Shown here piece after piece: positions 9,850 through 18,939 of a stretch of DNA of 64,000 nucleotides. Positions within the stretch are counted from its first letter, which is position 1; each line of letters begins with the position of its first letter. This DNA is from Flavobacterium davisii (GTDB lineage Bacteria > Bacteroidota > Bacteroidia > Flavobacteriales > Flavobacteriaceae), in the NCBI RefSeq assembly GCF_019565505.1, contig NZ_CP067378.1, positions 496,001 to 560,000 of the forward strand. Direction: 5' to 3'. The notes under the pieces were generated by a model. That model did no database searches. It had not been told where the DNA came from and saw only the letters and a program-made list of their open reading frames with translations. The position numbers and the translations under genes are program-made.

Positions 9850-10644
9850 CTATTTTTGAAATTGTTGTAAATCTTTTTCTATACGAACCAACATTTGATC
9901 CGCTTCTTTCTTAAAATTTGAATCTGTTTTAAACTTTACTAATCCATTATAAGCAATACGAGCTTCTTTTAAACGTTCTTCCATTTTACTCGGAATACTA
10001 TTAATTGCTAATTTATAGGCTGAATCTAGTTTATAAAATAACGCTTTTTCTTTATACGCTGTACCAGGATAATCTATTAAAAAATTATCAAAAGCTTTTA
10101 AAGCTGCTTTATAATCTGAAATTGTATTGTATTGTTTTGCTATTTCAAATGCTTTTTTCTCTAATTTATGTTGTAATCCTAGAGCAACGGTATTCGCTTC
10201 AGGAAGATAAGTTGAATTAGGATATTTATTAATAAATTCTTGCATTTTTGAGATCGCTTTTTCGGTCTCTGTTTGATCTAATGAATAAACAGGCGATAAC
10301 TCTGAGTAAGATTTAGCTCCTAAAAACATTGCTTCTTCTGCATTTTTACTTTTAGGATACAAAGCACTAAAACTATCAAACTGATAACCGGCTAAATAAT
10401 ATTGTTCGGTAACATAATAGGATTTGGCAAACATGTAATACAAGTTTTCAGCATCTGCTTTACCTCTATACACTGGTGCTATTTGCTCAAAAAGGCGAAT
10501 AGCTTTTGTATATTTTTTTTGTTCGTACTTATGAGTAGCCGCTATTAACTTTACAGCTGGATCCTCCGATTTTAATGCTTTTTGATATTCACTACAAGAA
10601 GCTAATAACATTGTAGCTAAAATACCACCTATATATTTATTCAT
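9850..10644 (-). CDS. bamD: Outer-membrane assembly lipoprotein BamD
   Basis: BamD is an essential lipoprotein of the BAM complex that folds beta-barrel proteins into the outer membrane. The lipobox is in LATMLLASCSEY (Cys at about 17). The rest consists of TPR-type helices, with YKGKADAENLYYMFAKSYY-like repeats: YYLAGYQFDSFSALYPKSKN is one clear unit and KAISKMQEFINKYPNSTYL another. The length of 264 residues is normal. It precedes rpoZ and coaBC in one minus-strand run and is probably read from a promoter in the gap after dapA. Confidence 0.92.
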   Translation of the reverse strand: MNKYIGGILATMLLASCSEYQKALKSEDPAVKLIAATHKYEQKKYTKAIRLFEQIAPVYRGKADAENLYYMFAKSYYVTEQYYLAGYQFDSFSALYPKSKNAEEAMFLGAKSYSELSPVYSLDQTETEKAISKMQEFINKYPNSTYLPEANTVALGLQHKLEKKAFEIAKQYNTISDYKAALKAFDNFLIDYPGTAYKEKALFYKLDSAYKLAINSIPSKMEERLKEARIAYNGLVKFKTDSNFKKEADQMLVRIEKDLQQFQK

Positions 10645-10755
10645 AAAAACTTGTCAACTTTTTTCAAAGACTTATTAGAATATTACAAAACACTCTCCAA
10701 AAGCCAGAGTGCAAAGTTAATTATTAATTTTTTACTTCAAAACTTTATTTTTCTG

Positions 10756-11635
10756 CTATTTAGTCATTTGTTTTGTAAATGCGTTTAAACGATTAGCTAA
10801 ATCTTCATTTACATTTACTAAAGGCAACCTTAATATGTTTTCGGATAAATCTAAAGATTTAAAAATTTCTTTAATTCCTCCTGGATTACCTTGCTCAAAA
10901 ATCATATCAATACTATCCATTAGTTTATAATGTAATTCATACGCTTCGTTTACTTTCCTTTTTAAACCTAAACGAACCATTTCTGAGAATTCTTTTGGAA
11001 ATCCTTCTCCTATAACAGAAATCACACCTGCTCCTCCTGCTAACACCATAGGCAAAGTAATCATATCATCACCTGAAATAACCAAAAAATCTTTTGGCAG
11101 TAATTGAATTAATTTCATAGCTTGTACAATATCACCTGCAGCTTCTTTTATTCCTATTACGTTTTTGCATTCGTTGGCAATTTTTAAAACAGTAGTTGGC
11201 AACATATTACTAGAGGTTCTACGGAACATTATATAAAATAACAGGAAGAGGAGATGCGTCTGCAACCATTTTAAAGTGCTGAAAAATCCCTTCTTGTGTC
11301 GGTTTATTATAATACGGAGAAACGGACAAAATTGCTTTAAAAGGAGATAAATCACGTGTTTTTAACTCTTCAACTACTTTCAATGTATTATTACCTCCTA
11401 CTCCTAAAACCAATGGTAATCTTCCTGCATTGGTTTCTACTATAGTATCAATCACTAGTTGTTTTTCTGCTGTAGACAAGGTGGCCGATTCTGCTGTAGT
11501 ACCTAATACAACTAAATATTCTACTCCCCCATCAATAACATAATTAACAATTCTTTTTAACGATTCAACATCTACTGAAAAATCTTTTTTAAAAGGTGTT
11601 ACTAAAGCAACACCTGTACCTATAAATGATTGCAT
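10756..11635 (-). CDS. dapA: 4-hydroxy-tetrahydrodipicolinate synthase (frame break)
   Basis: DapA condenses pyruvate with aspartate semialdehyde, the first step of the diaminopimelate/lysine branch. Visible motifs are [10 protein letters not shown], the active-site tyrosine in [13 protein letters not shown], the Schiff-base lysine in [10 protein letters not shown] and the [10 protein letters not shown] segment. The frame changes near 11228 inside the conserved YNVPxRTSSNM stretch; the shift is net +2 or -1, so not a simple homopolymer slip. Restored length is ~293 residues, the family norm. Because the enzyme is needed for peptidoglycan, I treat it as a whole gene. Confidence 0.92.
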
Positions 11636-11639
11636 TTTA

Positions 11640-12157
11640 TTATATCTTTTTTAAAATTTTTAAATATTTAAACAATTCTTGCACAAAAACTTTAAAGTTT
11701 TCAGCATTTACATTTATTAATAGATGATTTAATCTTTTATCTACTGATGAAAATCCTACTTTTAATACTGCTTTTGAATTATGTGTAACTAACAATAAGG
11801 GGGCTTTTCCAACATCGTAGTAATTTATTAGTAGATCAAAAGGAGTATAAATAAATTCATTAACAAATGGTGCTGAAAATTCACCTTTCCAATTAATATC
11901 TTTAAAAGAAAAAGTAGGATAACTTAGATTTTCATTTTTTCCTATTTTTTGTTTATAAACTAAAACTTTAATATGATCTCGTTTAAAACCGTTATTGATT
12001 AATGAATTAATCAACTCTTCTTTTTAAAAGAGTAAGATTCATCTAGCAATAACCCTACTTTTTCAATGGTTTTGACCAATGAAGGTTCTTTCACAGATTG
12101 CAAAGTAGAGTTTAATATTTTTTTTAACGATAATTCTTTTATATAGTTTATAAACAT
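11640..12157 (-). CDS. DUF6913 family protein (frame break)
   Basis: This is a conserved Flavobacteria protein of unknown function, found just upstream of dapA in this family. The N-terminal half is [16 protein letters not shown]..., then after a break in an A5 run near 12028 the second half begins [16 protein letters not shown]. Features are [27 protein letters not shown] and a C-terminal [16 protein letters not shown] helix. Joined length is ~172 residues. It has no signal peptide and no catalytic motif that I recognise. The stop codon is 4 nt before the dapA ATG, so the two are probably co-transcribed. Confidence 0.7.
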
Positions 12158-12257
12158 ATTATTTTTGTCGTCTTGTTTCTTTTGAAACGAATTAATGTTA
12201 ACAAGCTTGAACTAGCATAAAAAATGCCGGGTAAAAGTATAAAAAGAGTAGGAATAA

Positions 12258-13010
12258 ATGAAACATTTTGGTTTAATTTTAACGTTAATAACGTTTAGCT
12301 TTACTACAAATGCTCAAAACGTAGTAAAAGAAATTCATGGTAAGCAAATTAAGGTAGAAGCTAGCGTGGGTAGCATTCAGGAATATGAAACCTTGATAGC
12401 TCCTTACAGGCAACAAATAAACAAAGATCTTGATAAGGTACTAGCTTACAACCCTCAATTATTAGACAAAACAAAGGGAACAAAATTTCAAAGTAACATT
12501 GGCGATTTATTTGCCGAAATTATTTTAGAAAAAAGCAGCCAAGTTTTGAAAGAAAGGGAAAGTAAAGTTGCCGATATTTCGATTTTAAATAGTGGTGGAA
12601 TACGAACCATTATCCCTTTGGGTAATGTTACTGCTAGAAATGCTTTTGAAGTAATGCCTTTTGAAAATGCGGCAATGATTTTAGAAGTAAAGGGTCATGT
12701 TATTTTAGATTTTATTAATTTCTTCATTAAAGACAAAAAACCACACCCTTTTGCGGGGATGTCTTTTACTATAACCGCAGATAACAAAGCGAAAGATATT
12801 AAAATTGGTAAAAACGATTTAGATCTGGAAAAAACCTATTATATAGCGGCTAATGACTACTTAGCTAGTGGTGGTGATCGCATGGAATTTTTCTTAAAAG
12901 CTACTCGAAAAATATCTATTGATTATAAATTAAGAGATATGCTTATTGATTATTTTGAGGAAGTAGATATACTAAAAGTACCACAAATTATTAAAGTTAC
13001 CCAAGAATAA
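12258..13010 (+). CDS. 5'-nucleotidase C-terminal domain protein, secreted
   Basis: This is the nucleotide-binding (5_nucleotid_C) half of a UshA-type 5'-nucleotidase, here a free-standing 250-residue protein with its own signal peptide (ILTLITFSFTTNAQ). Family motifs are SNIGDLFAEI, SILNSGGIRTIIPLG, ARNAFEVMPFENAAMI and NDYLASGGDRMEFF. The catalytic metallophosphatase half is the next gene, 21 nt downstream on the same strand. The two products presumably assemble in the periplasm to hydrolyse nucleotides. The split pair is known from other Bacteroidetes and is not a frame break. Confidence 0.88.
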   Translation: MKHFGLILTLITFSFTTNAQNVVKEIHGKQIKVEASVGSIQEYETLIAPYRQQINKDLDKVLAYNPQLLDKTKGTKFQSNIGDLFAEIILEKSSQVLKERESKVADISILNSGGIRTIIPLGNVTARNAFEVMPFENAAMILEVKGHVILDFINFFIKDKKPHPFAGMSFTITADNKAKDIKIGKNDLDLEKTYYIAANDYLASGGDRMEFFLKATRKISIDYKLRDMLIDYFEEVDILKVPQIIKVTQE

Positions 13011-13031
13011 CCTTATAAAGAGACAAAGATT

Positions 13032-13952
13032 ATGAAAAGAAGAGATTTTTTAAAAAACACAGTAGCTAGTTCTGCTTTATTAGGATTAGGAGGTTTATCT
13101 TTAAGTAGCTTTAATACTGCTGGAACGTTACAAAAATTAACTATTTTACATACTAACGACACGCATAGCCAAATAGATCCTTTCCCTGAAGGTCATCCTA
13201 AGAATCCAAACTTGGGAGGTGTGGCAAGAAGAGCTGCTCTTATTAATCAAATTCGTAAAGAGGAAGATAATGTATTATTACTAGATGCAGGGGATATTTT
13301 TCAAGGCACTCCTTATTTTAATTACTATGGAGGTGAAATTGAATTTAAGGTTATGAGCATGATGAAATATGATTTAGCAACAATTGGTAATCATGACTTT
13401 GATAACGGAATTACGGGATTATACGGACAGTTACCCAATGCTACTTTTGAGTTTGTCTGTGCTAATTATGATTTTAAAAACACAATCTTAGATACTCATA
13501 TTAAACCTTATAAAATTTTTCAAAAAGCTGGTATTAAAATAGGAATTTTTGGTTTAGGTGTAGAATTATACGGTTTAGTCGATCCTAGATATTATAAGGA
13601 AACTAAATATTTAGATCCTGTAGAAATTGCAAATGACATAACAAAAAAATTAAAAGAGGTTGAAAAATGCGATTTAATCATTTGTTTATCCCATTTAGGT
13701 TTTGAATACAAAAATGAACCTGAAAGAATTTCAGATATCAATTTAGCTAAAAAAACTCGAAATATTGATTTGATTATTGGAGGACATACCCATACGTTTT
13801 TAGACAAACCTGTAATTGAAAAAAACTTAGACGATAAAGAAGTTCTTGTTAATCAAGTGGGAGCTTATGGTATAAATCTAGGGCGCATTGATTTTTATAT
13901 AGATGATCAAAAAAACATTGCACCTGGTACAGGAAGAAAAATTGTTATATAA
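13032..13952 (+). CDS. Metallophosphatase half of 5'-nucleotidase, Tat signal
   Basis: This calcineurin-like phosphoesterase carries the dinuclear metal site of a 5'-nucleotidase: LHTNDTHSQID, LLDAGDIFQGTP, TIGNHDFDNG, ICLSHLGF and IIGGHTHTFL. The N terminus, MKRRDFLKN followed by a hydrophobic stretch, is a twin-arginine-type signal, so it is probably exported folded. It works with the preceding C-terminal-domain protein. Length is 306 residues, and a hairpin terminator follows. Confidence 0.9.
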   Translation: MKRRDFLKNTVASSALLGLGGLSLSSFNTAGTLQKLTILHTNDTHSQIDPFPEGHPKNPNLGGVARRAALINQIRKEEDNVLLLDAGDIFQGTPYFNYYGGEIEFKVMSMMKYDLATIGNHDFDNGITGLYGQLPNATFEFVCANYDFKNTILDTHIKPYKIFQKAGIKIGIFGLGVELYGLVDPRYYKETKYLDPVEIANDITKKLKEVEKCDLIICLSHLGFEYKNEPERISDINLAKKTRNIDLIIGGHTHTFLDKPVIEKNLDDKEVLVNQVGAYGINLGRIDFYIDDQKNIAPGTGRKIVI

Positions 13953-13982
13953 TATATAAAAGGTTGTCTAAGAAAAATGCAC

Positions 13983-14019
13983 TACCCCCAAAAAGTTAGA
14001 TACTATTTGGGGGTATTTT
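13983..14019 (+). terminator. Terminator after the 5'-nucleotidase pair
   Basis: TACCCCCAAA pairs perfectly with TTTGGGGGTA around a 13-base loop, followed by TTTTCC. It separates the plus-strand nucleotidase pair from the minus-strand T6SS remnants. Confidence 0.75.
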
Positions 14020-14028
14020 CCTTAATAT

Positions 14029-14152
14029 CTAAAGGTAATTATGGCTGATGCGAAAATCCATAATGTTTATTCCTTTATCGTCAAATTGATCTTTTAGTTT
14101 TCCTTCTAGATAATTTTTAAGTTCACTGTCATTAGGTACTTTGTATCCTTTT
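14029..14152 (-). pseudogene. Fragment of an unidentified protein, 3' end only
   Basis: An open frame without a start codon encodes KGYKVPNDSELKNYLEG, then KLKDQFDDKGINIMDFR and ends ISHNYL. It is about 40 residues, hydrophilic, and stops at TAG. It abuts a vgrG-tail fragment, so it looks like one more rearranged piece of the effector/immunity array, possibly the tail of a third immunity type. I cannot name the family. Confidence 0.4.
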
Positions 14153-14156
14153 GGAA

Positions 14157-14214
14157 TTCACTATGCACATCTCCTTCAATAATTTCCGTCAACTTTCCTG
14201 TTACCATGGTCATC
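14157..14214 (-). pseudogene. vgrG tail fragment
   Basis: These 58 bases match vgrG at about 20966-21023 with only one or two mismatches, covering the part that encodes MTMVTGKLTEIIEGDVHS. Flanking sequence on both sides is unrelated to vgrG. It marks a third, nearly erased copy of the vgrG-tail junction at the distal end of the array. Confidence 0.65.
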
Positions 14215-14285
14215 CTTTAGGGTTGTCTATATGCTCTTCTGACCTATAAATTCGTAGAATATCTTTAGTTAAACCTCCAAAGTTT

Positions 14286-14582
14286 TTATTGAATTTTCAC
14301 AATAGGAGGACAGTTAAAAATAATATATTCATTGTCAATCCTATAAAAAATTGTATTATATGCTGTTTTAGCATGCTGCTTACCTGAATATACTTTCTTA
14401 TCATATTCACCTATAGCATCAAAAGTTTGCACTTCTTTTAAATCAGAAACTTTATTAAAAACTTCTGTGCCATTTGTCCAGCCATGTACACCACTCCATC
14501 CAGTATCTTGGTAATGTACAATACCCATTTTTTGACTCCTTTTATACGGTGCTCGTTTACGACCCAATCGACTACTGCATAA
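14286..14582 (-). pseudogene. Orphan A-type effector C-terminal fragment
   Basis: This is a remnant of the C-terminal third of the A-type effector. It starts within VVDWVVNEHRIKG and runs through MGIVHYQDTGWSGVHGW and FDAIGEYDKKVYSGKQ to FNCPPIVKIQ. It is nearly identical in DNA to the end of the full effector at 17154-18622. It lacks the nucleophile motif and has a one-base loss in the poly-A run before MGIVHY, so it cannot be functional alone. It is a donor-like tail, and no immunity gene follows it. Confidence 0.75.
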
Positions 14583-14588
14583 TTAACA

Positions 14589-15001
14589 TTACTCTATAGG
14601 AAATTCAAAACTATGTATTCTGTTTTTCAATTTTTTATAATTATTAGAGGAGGTTTCTATCATTAATGTTTTATAGCATTCTTTGTCTTTTAAAGCTTTA
14701 TTAACTCTTTTACTTACGGTTTTTACATAGTTAGTTAAACTTTCTTCTGAGGTATTTATAGTATCATTTTTTATATATATATTTATATATATATATTAAC
14801 ATTACAATTGTTTAACTCTGTTTCAATGATTGAACGGAATTTGTTCTCAGAATATTTTGTCTCTTTTTGAATTATCTTTTGAATCTCTTTTAACTCAATA
14901 GGAATCTCTATTGCTTTTTGTCTCCTACATCCTGATAATAATAGAAGTATTAGCAAAACACTCAAAACAAATTTCTCTTTACTTATTAAACGATGATACA
15001 T
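14589..15001 (-). pseudogene. Immunity-like lipoprotein A2, frame broken at an AT tract
   Basis: This is a paralogue of the lipoprotein at 16742-17146. It has a signal peptide with lipobox LLILLLLSGCRR and then a helical segment ending CNVNIYI. The frame stops inside an AT-dinucleotide tract at 14771-14796. In the neighbouring frame the protein resumes as NTSEESLTNYVKTVSKRVN and ends FEFPIE, aligning with the paralogue. It follows the orphan A cassette at 15148-15698. It may be decayed, or out of phase through slippage of the AT tract. The immunity role is inferred from position. Confidence 0.6.
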
Positions 15002-15035
15002 AAAATATTTATTGGTCTCAAAAATAGTTAAAACT

Positions 15036-15139
15036 ATGCACTTTAGTGCATTTCCCTTTCAGGTTCTAAAAATTATTTACTCTTAACAATGGCAGACTTT
15101 CAGTCTGCTTCTTAAAACCTATGGACTTTCAGTCCATAG
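15036..15139. repeat. Three consecutive small hairpins with ACTTT(C)AGT centres
   Basis: ATGCACTTTAGTGCAT (15036-15051), GCAGACTTTCAGTCTGC (15092-15108) and CTATGGACTTTCAGTCCATAG (15119-15139) are three perfect hairpins in 104 bases with almost the same centre but different stems. They lie between an immunity-like gene and an orphan effector cassette. None is followed by a clear T run, so they are not obvious terminators. They could be cassette-boundary or folding elements. Confidence 0.6.
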
Positions 15140-15147
15140 TGGTTTAG

Positions 15148-15698
15148 TTATTTAATTTTAATAATAGGAGGACAATTAAAAATGGTATATTCGTTATCAA
15201 TCCTATAAAATTTATTTTTTTTACTTGTTTTGGTTTGTTGTTTTCCCGAATATACTTTCTTATCATATTCACCTATAGCATCAAAAACCTGTACTTCTTT
15301 TAAATCAGAAACTTTATCAAAAACATCATAACCGTTTGTAAACCCATGTGCGCCACCCCATCCTGAATCTTGATAGTGTACAATACCCATTTTTTTGATT
15401 CCTTTTATACGGTACTCGTTTACTACCCAATCTACAATAGCTAGATATTCACCCCATTTTCTAAATCCTTTGTTTCCTATTTTTGCTTTTTTTTCATTTA
15501 TTAATGATCCCATAGGGTTATATATGCTACTAAAAAACATATACAATAACTGATAGCTTGGTATGGCAGGATTTATACTAAACTCATCGTCTTCGTCTGG
15601 CGATAATAAGACGTGTTCGCCTATTTGGATACCGTGGTTATGCAAATAATCTGCCATACCTGCAGCATAGGCACCACCTTCGCTATGGGATAAAAAAA
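15148..15698 (-). pseudogene. Orphan A-type effector C-terminal cassette
   Basis: This open frame of ~180 residues begins abruptly at FFLSHSEGGAYAAGMADY, the serine-nucleophile motif, and continues nearly identically to the full A effector (17154-18622) down to FNCPPIIKIK. It has no proper start codon and no N-terminal docking region. It starts within a few bases of the end of the preceding immunity-like gene. It resembles the orphan toxin tails of CdiA and Rhs loci. A difference from the full effector is DEDDEF instead of DEGDEF. Confidence 0.78.
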
Positions 15699-15699
15699 A

Positions 15700-16136
15700 C
15701 TATTTTATTTTCTCCAAATATTCATTGTTACCAATAAATTTATATTCGTTAAAATCATATATATATATCTTAATTTTTTATTGTTTTTTAATATTTCTTT
15801 TTTTATGTAAATGCTAATTTTTAAAATTGAGTCTTCATCAAAATTGAAAATTCTATTATTTTTTGAATTTTGTATTGCTAATGTATAATCAAAAGTTCTC
15901 TTGTCAAATTGATTTGGATATAAAGTGTCTTTTCCATTAGAATCAAAATTCGCATAATATCTTCTAATGTAAACACTATCTTCACTGCCAAATTTTTTAA
16001 AATAGTTTTCTTCCTCGATAGAAAGTACAGGTTGTTTAATTGCTCTACTCCCCATTAACCAATAAAATGGATTTAGTAAAAAAACAAGACCAATTATTAC
16101 TATAACACTTATCAGTATAATTATATTTTTTCTCAT
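15700..16136 (-). pseudogene. Immunity-like membrane protein B2, frame shifted at an AT tract
   Basis: This is a paralogue of the protein at 19011-19457. It has one N-terminal membrane anchor (about residues 5-23, ending LNPFYWLM) followed by a predicted periplasmic domain with SIEEENYFKKF and FDKRTFDYTLAIQN. At KKLRYIY the frame leaves that of the paralogue inside AT tract 15757-15768; as written it ends early at 15705. In the alternative frame it reads DFNEYKFIGNNEYLEK, matching the paralogue. ATG directly abuts the stop codon of the orphan B cassette (TAGATG), the same arrangement as in the complete pair. Confidence 0.62.
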
Positions 16137-16736
16137 CTAATCTTCTCTTTTTCTGTAAAATTCAACAATATTTGAGTTTCTTGTTGAGTAGTAATCAACC
16201 TTACTATTATTAAGAATATAGTTGTCAATTTTAGCCCAATTTTCATCTTTTGGAGATGTTTGATATACTATTTTACCTTTAGAATTCCATGCTTGCTCTA
16301 TTTTCAGGGCTTTAAGTCTTTTAAGTAAATCAAATGTTTTTTCGCCAACTGTATCACCATGAACTGTTGTAAATCCACCATTAGAAATATAAACCCCATA
16401 TCTGGAAACACCTTCAATCTTATTATCCATAACAACTGGGTCTATTTTGAATATGTTTTTTCTAGTTACTAAATCTTTAGTAAGGTATCCTGCAACAATT
16501 TGATAAGCAGGGTAGTTTCCTTCTACCAAAAACTCATCTCCTTCGTCCGTAGATAGCATTATAGATTCCCCTACTTTTATTCCTTTTTCAATCAAATACT
16601 TCGCAACACCTGCTACACAAGCTCCTCCTTCACTATGGGATACTAAAAACACTTCTTGTCCACCTAGTCCTTTTGTGATTTTATCAAAATTATCTTTTGC
16701 AAATTTCTCGCCTGCATTAAAACGGTCTTGCTTAAT
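16137..16736 (-). pseudogene. Orphan B-type effector cassette, mosaic with A-type upstream
   Basis: This open frame without a proper start codon begins QDRFNAGEKFAKDNFD and GLGGQEVFLVSHSEGG, which is A-type sequence, and then switches to the B-type tail (GVAKYLIEKGIKVGES, STDEGDEF, GFTTVHGDTVG, ending FYRKRED). Candidate catalytic residues are Ser in SHSEGG, Asp in DEGDEF and His in TVHGD. The switch falls at SHSEGGA, so this copy looks like the product of recombination at that motif. Immunity-like B2 follows immediately. Confidence 0.75.
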
Positions 16737-16741
16737 TTAAA

Positions 16742-17146
16742 TTAAAGTATTGGAAAAGAATATCTTTTTTCATTTGAGTTATGTTTTTCATTTTTTAAGC
16801 AATCAGCAGAAACCTCTATGATTAAACTATCAATACATTTTTTCTCAGTTAATGCGTTATTTACTCGCACACTTAATTTTTTTAGATATCTCATTATATT
16901 TTCTTCATTTGAAGCTATTTTTTTATTTTCCATATATATATATATATATAGTTTAGCATTGCAATTTTTTAAATCGTTTTCTAGAATCTCATTGATATAA
17001 GTGTGATCAGTACTTAATGTTTCTTCTCGAATATTTTTCTCTAATGTTAATAATTCTTTATTATGTTTGATTGTTGGTTGCTGTTTACAAGAACTTCCAA
17101 AAAAAAATAAAATTAAGCAACAAATTAAGTTTCTCATTTTTCCCAT
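16742..17146 (-). CDS. Putative immunity lipoprotein A1
   Basis: This 134-residue lipoprotein has a signal peptide with lipobox LFFFGSSCKQQ, then a helical region (LTLEKNIREETLSTDH), the strand YIYIYMENKK encoded by an intact in-frame AT tract (16932-16950), and a Cys-containing end. It begins 7 nt after the stop of effector A1. A periplasm-facing lipoprotein next to an exported hydrolase suggests self-protection, but the family is unknown to me and the role is inferred from position. Two starts are possible (17146 or 17137). Confidence 0.6.
   Translation of the reverse strand: MGKMRNLICCLILFFFGSSCKQQPTIKHNKELLTLEKNIREETLSTDHTYINEILENDLKNCNAKLYIYIYMENKKIASNEENIMRYLKKLSVRVNNALTEKKCIDSLIIEVSADCLKNEKHNSNEKRYSFPIL
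16932..16950. repeat. AT-dinucleotide tract in immunity gene A1
   Basis: A pure 19-base alternating AT run inside the coding sequence, encoding YIYIY. Equivalent tracts lie in the other three immunity-like genes at 14771-14796, 15757-15768 and 19070-19081. Gain or loss of one unit would shift the frame. Confidence 0.8.
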
Positions 17147-17153
17147 TTTATAT

Positions 17154-18622
17154 TTAAGATATTTTTACAATAGGAGGACAATTAAAAATGATATATTCAT
17201 TATCAATTCTGTAAAACTTTGTCCCTTTTGTTGTTTTGGTTTGTTGTTTACCTGAATAGACTTTTTTATCATATTCACCAATAGCGTCAAAAGTTTGTAC
17301 TTCTTTTAAATCAGAAACTTTGTTAAAAACTTCTGTGCCATTTGTCCAGCCATGTACACCACTCCATCCAGTATCTTGGTAATGTACAATACCCATTTTT
17401 TTGATTCCTTTTATACGGTGCTCGTTTACTACCCAATCTACAATAGCTAGATATTCACCCCATTTTCTAAATCCTTTGTTTCCTATTTTTGCTTTTTTCT
17501 CATTTATTAATAATCCCATAGGGTTATATATGCTACTAAAAAACATATACAATAACTGATAGCTTGGTATGGCAGGATTTATACTAAACTCATCGCCTTC
17601 GTCTGGCGATAATAAGACGTGTTCGCCTATTTGGATACCGTGGTTATGCAAATAATCTGCCATACCTGCAGCATAGGCACCGCCTTCGCTATGGGATACT
17701 AAAAACACTTCTTGCCCGCCTAGTCCTTTAGTGATTTCATCAAAATTATCTTTTGCGAATTTTTCACCAGCATTAAAACGGTCTTGACCACTCATATCTC
17801 CTGCATAATATGTGGATCCATCGTAATAAAGAATGTATTTTTTACTTTCTAATTCTGAAAAACTAAATAATTTACCATCAACCCTATGTTTTGAATCTAA
17901 TTTAAAATCCTTTTTTAAATATTCCCAAAAATTATTGACAAAGTTTTTAGTCCAATACGGTTTTTTAGGTTCCGTAGGTCCTACATATTCACCAAAAGTA
18001 TATTTTGCAATACGCCAATGTCCGTTAACGATAATAATCTTCGGCATTCCTTTTACTTTCAAATAATCGCTTGGGGCTCTAGGAAGTTCTATATTTTCAC
18101 CTTTATAACTACAACGATAGTAGAGTTCTAGTTTTTTATCGGCTTCATTGGCTATAAATTTTTCTAAATTAGCCAGTCGCAAAGCAATTACAATCTTGTT
18201 GCCGTTTACTTTCTTGTTTGTAATCCCTGCTTTGTTACTACTTATGGTTTCTATATATTCGCTTTTCTCGTTTTTTCCTTTAGGTTCTTCTATTTCATTG
18301 TTATCATCGTCATAGAGTCTCATTTGAACCATGTCGCCATCGGGAATGTTCTTTGTTTCTGCGTGAAAATAGACAATATCGTCAATCAAGGCTTCTTCTA
18401 TTGGTTTACTGCCCACTAGGTCTGAGCTCCACCATCCTTTGACAAAAAAATGCTTTGGAGCTAAAGGTGGTTTTTGGGTTCATTACAGGTAACTCCATTT
18501 TCTTTTCCAATTTCGTTAATAGATTTTCCTGCTGTAGTTACAATATTTCCTTTGGCATACATATTATGGTCGCCTCCAGTAATTTTTGTATAGGTACCTT
18601 TTACAATTCTTGTTCTAGACAT
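17154..18622 (-). CDS. T6SS effector A1, VgrG-docking plus hydrolase-like (frame break)
   Basis: This ~488-residue protein is probably delivered by the VgrG spike. Residues 1-45 (KGTYTKITGGDHNMYAKGNI) resemble the repeats at the VgrG tail. An Ig-like region follows (KGWWSSDL, HAETKNIPDGDMVQMRLYDD). The C-terminal half has alpha/beta-hydrolase-like motifs: strand KIIIVNGHW, nucleophile Ser in LVSHSEGG, acidic DEGDEF and His in GIVHYQDTGW. That suggests a lipase or esterase, but no family is assigned. The frame breaks at 18472-18476, where five T stand against six in the duplicate at ~20690; the rest is intact. Immunity lipoprotein A1 follows. Confidence 0.72.
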
Positions 18623-18939
18623 ATTTAAAATTGTTTTGAGTTCTCGGCACTATTATTTTGCACTTCCTTATCTGAATGTTTATTAATCATACCTGTTGAC
18701 TGAATATTCATTTCTTTATCACTTACTTCATTTCTCTCGTTCTTTGTTTCACTATGCACATCTCCTTCAATAATCTCCGTCAACTTTCCTGTTACCATGG
18801 TCATCATATCCATTGCAACGGTAGTGTTTTTCATGGCACCAATGGTTTCATTTTTATTCATTCCTGCACTTTCAGATATATTCATTCCAACGGAGGTTGT
18901 CATGTTTTTACCCACGTTAATAATCATATCTTCGCCTGC
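18033..18939 (-). repeat. 907-bp duplicated block, copy 2
   Basis: This stretch covers the vgrG tail and the effector N terminus and is almost identical to 20249-21156. Differences are a few substitutions and one T in a homopolymer. Identity ends sharply at GCCTGC on the vgrG side (18934-18939 versus 21151-21156) and fades after AATAATCTTCGGC on the toxin side. Confidence 0.9.

Noticed and set aside
12258..13952. 5'-nucleotidase read as one gene broken by a frameshift
   Set aside because: Each half has its own start and signal peptide and they are in reversed domain order relative to UshA, so they are two genuine genes.
15036..15139. Could the three small hairpins be a CRISPR-like array?
   Set aside because: The stems differ, the spacing is irregular and there are only three units; no cas gene is near.
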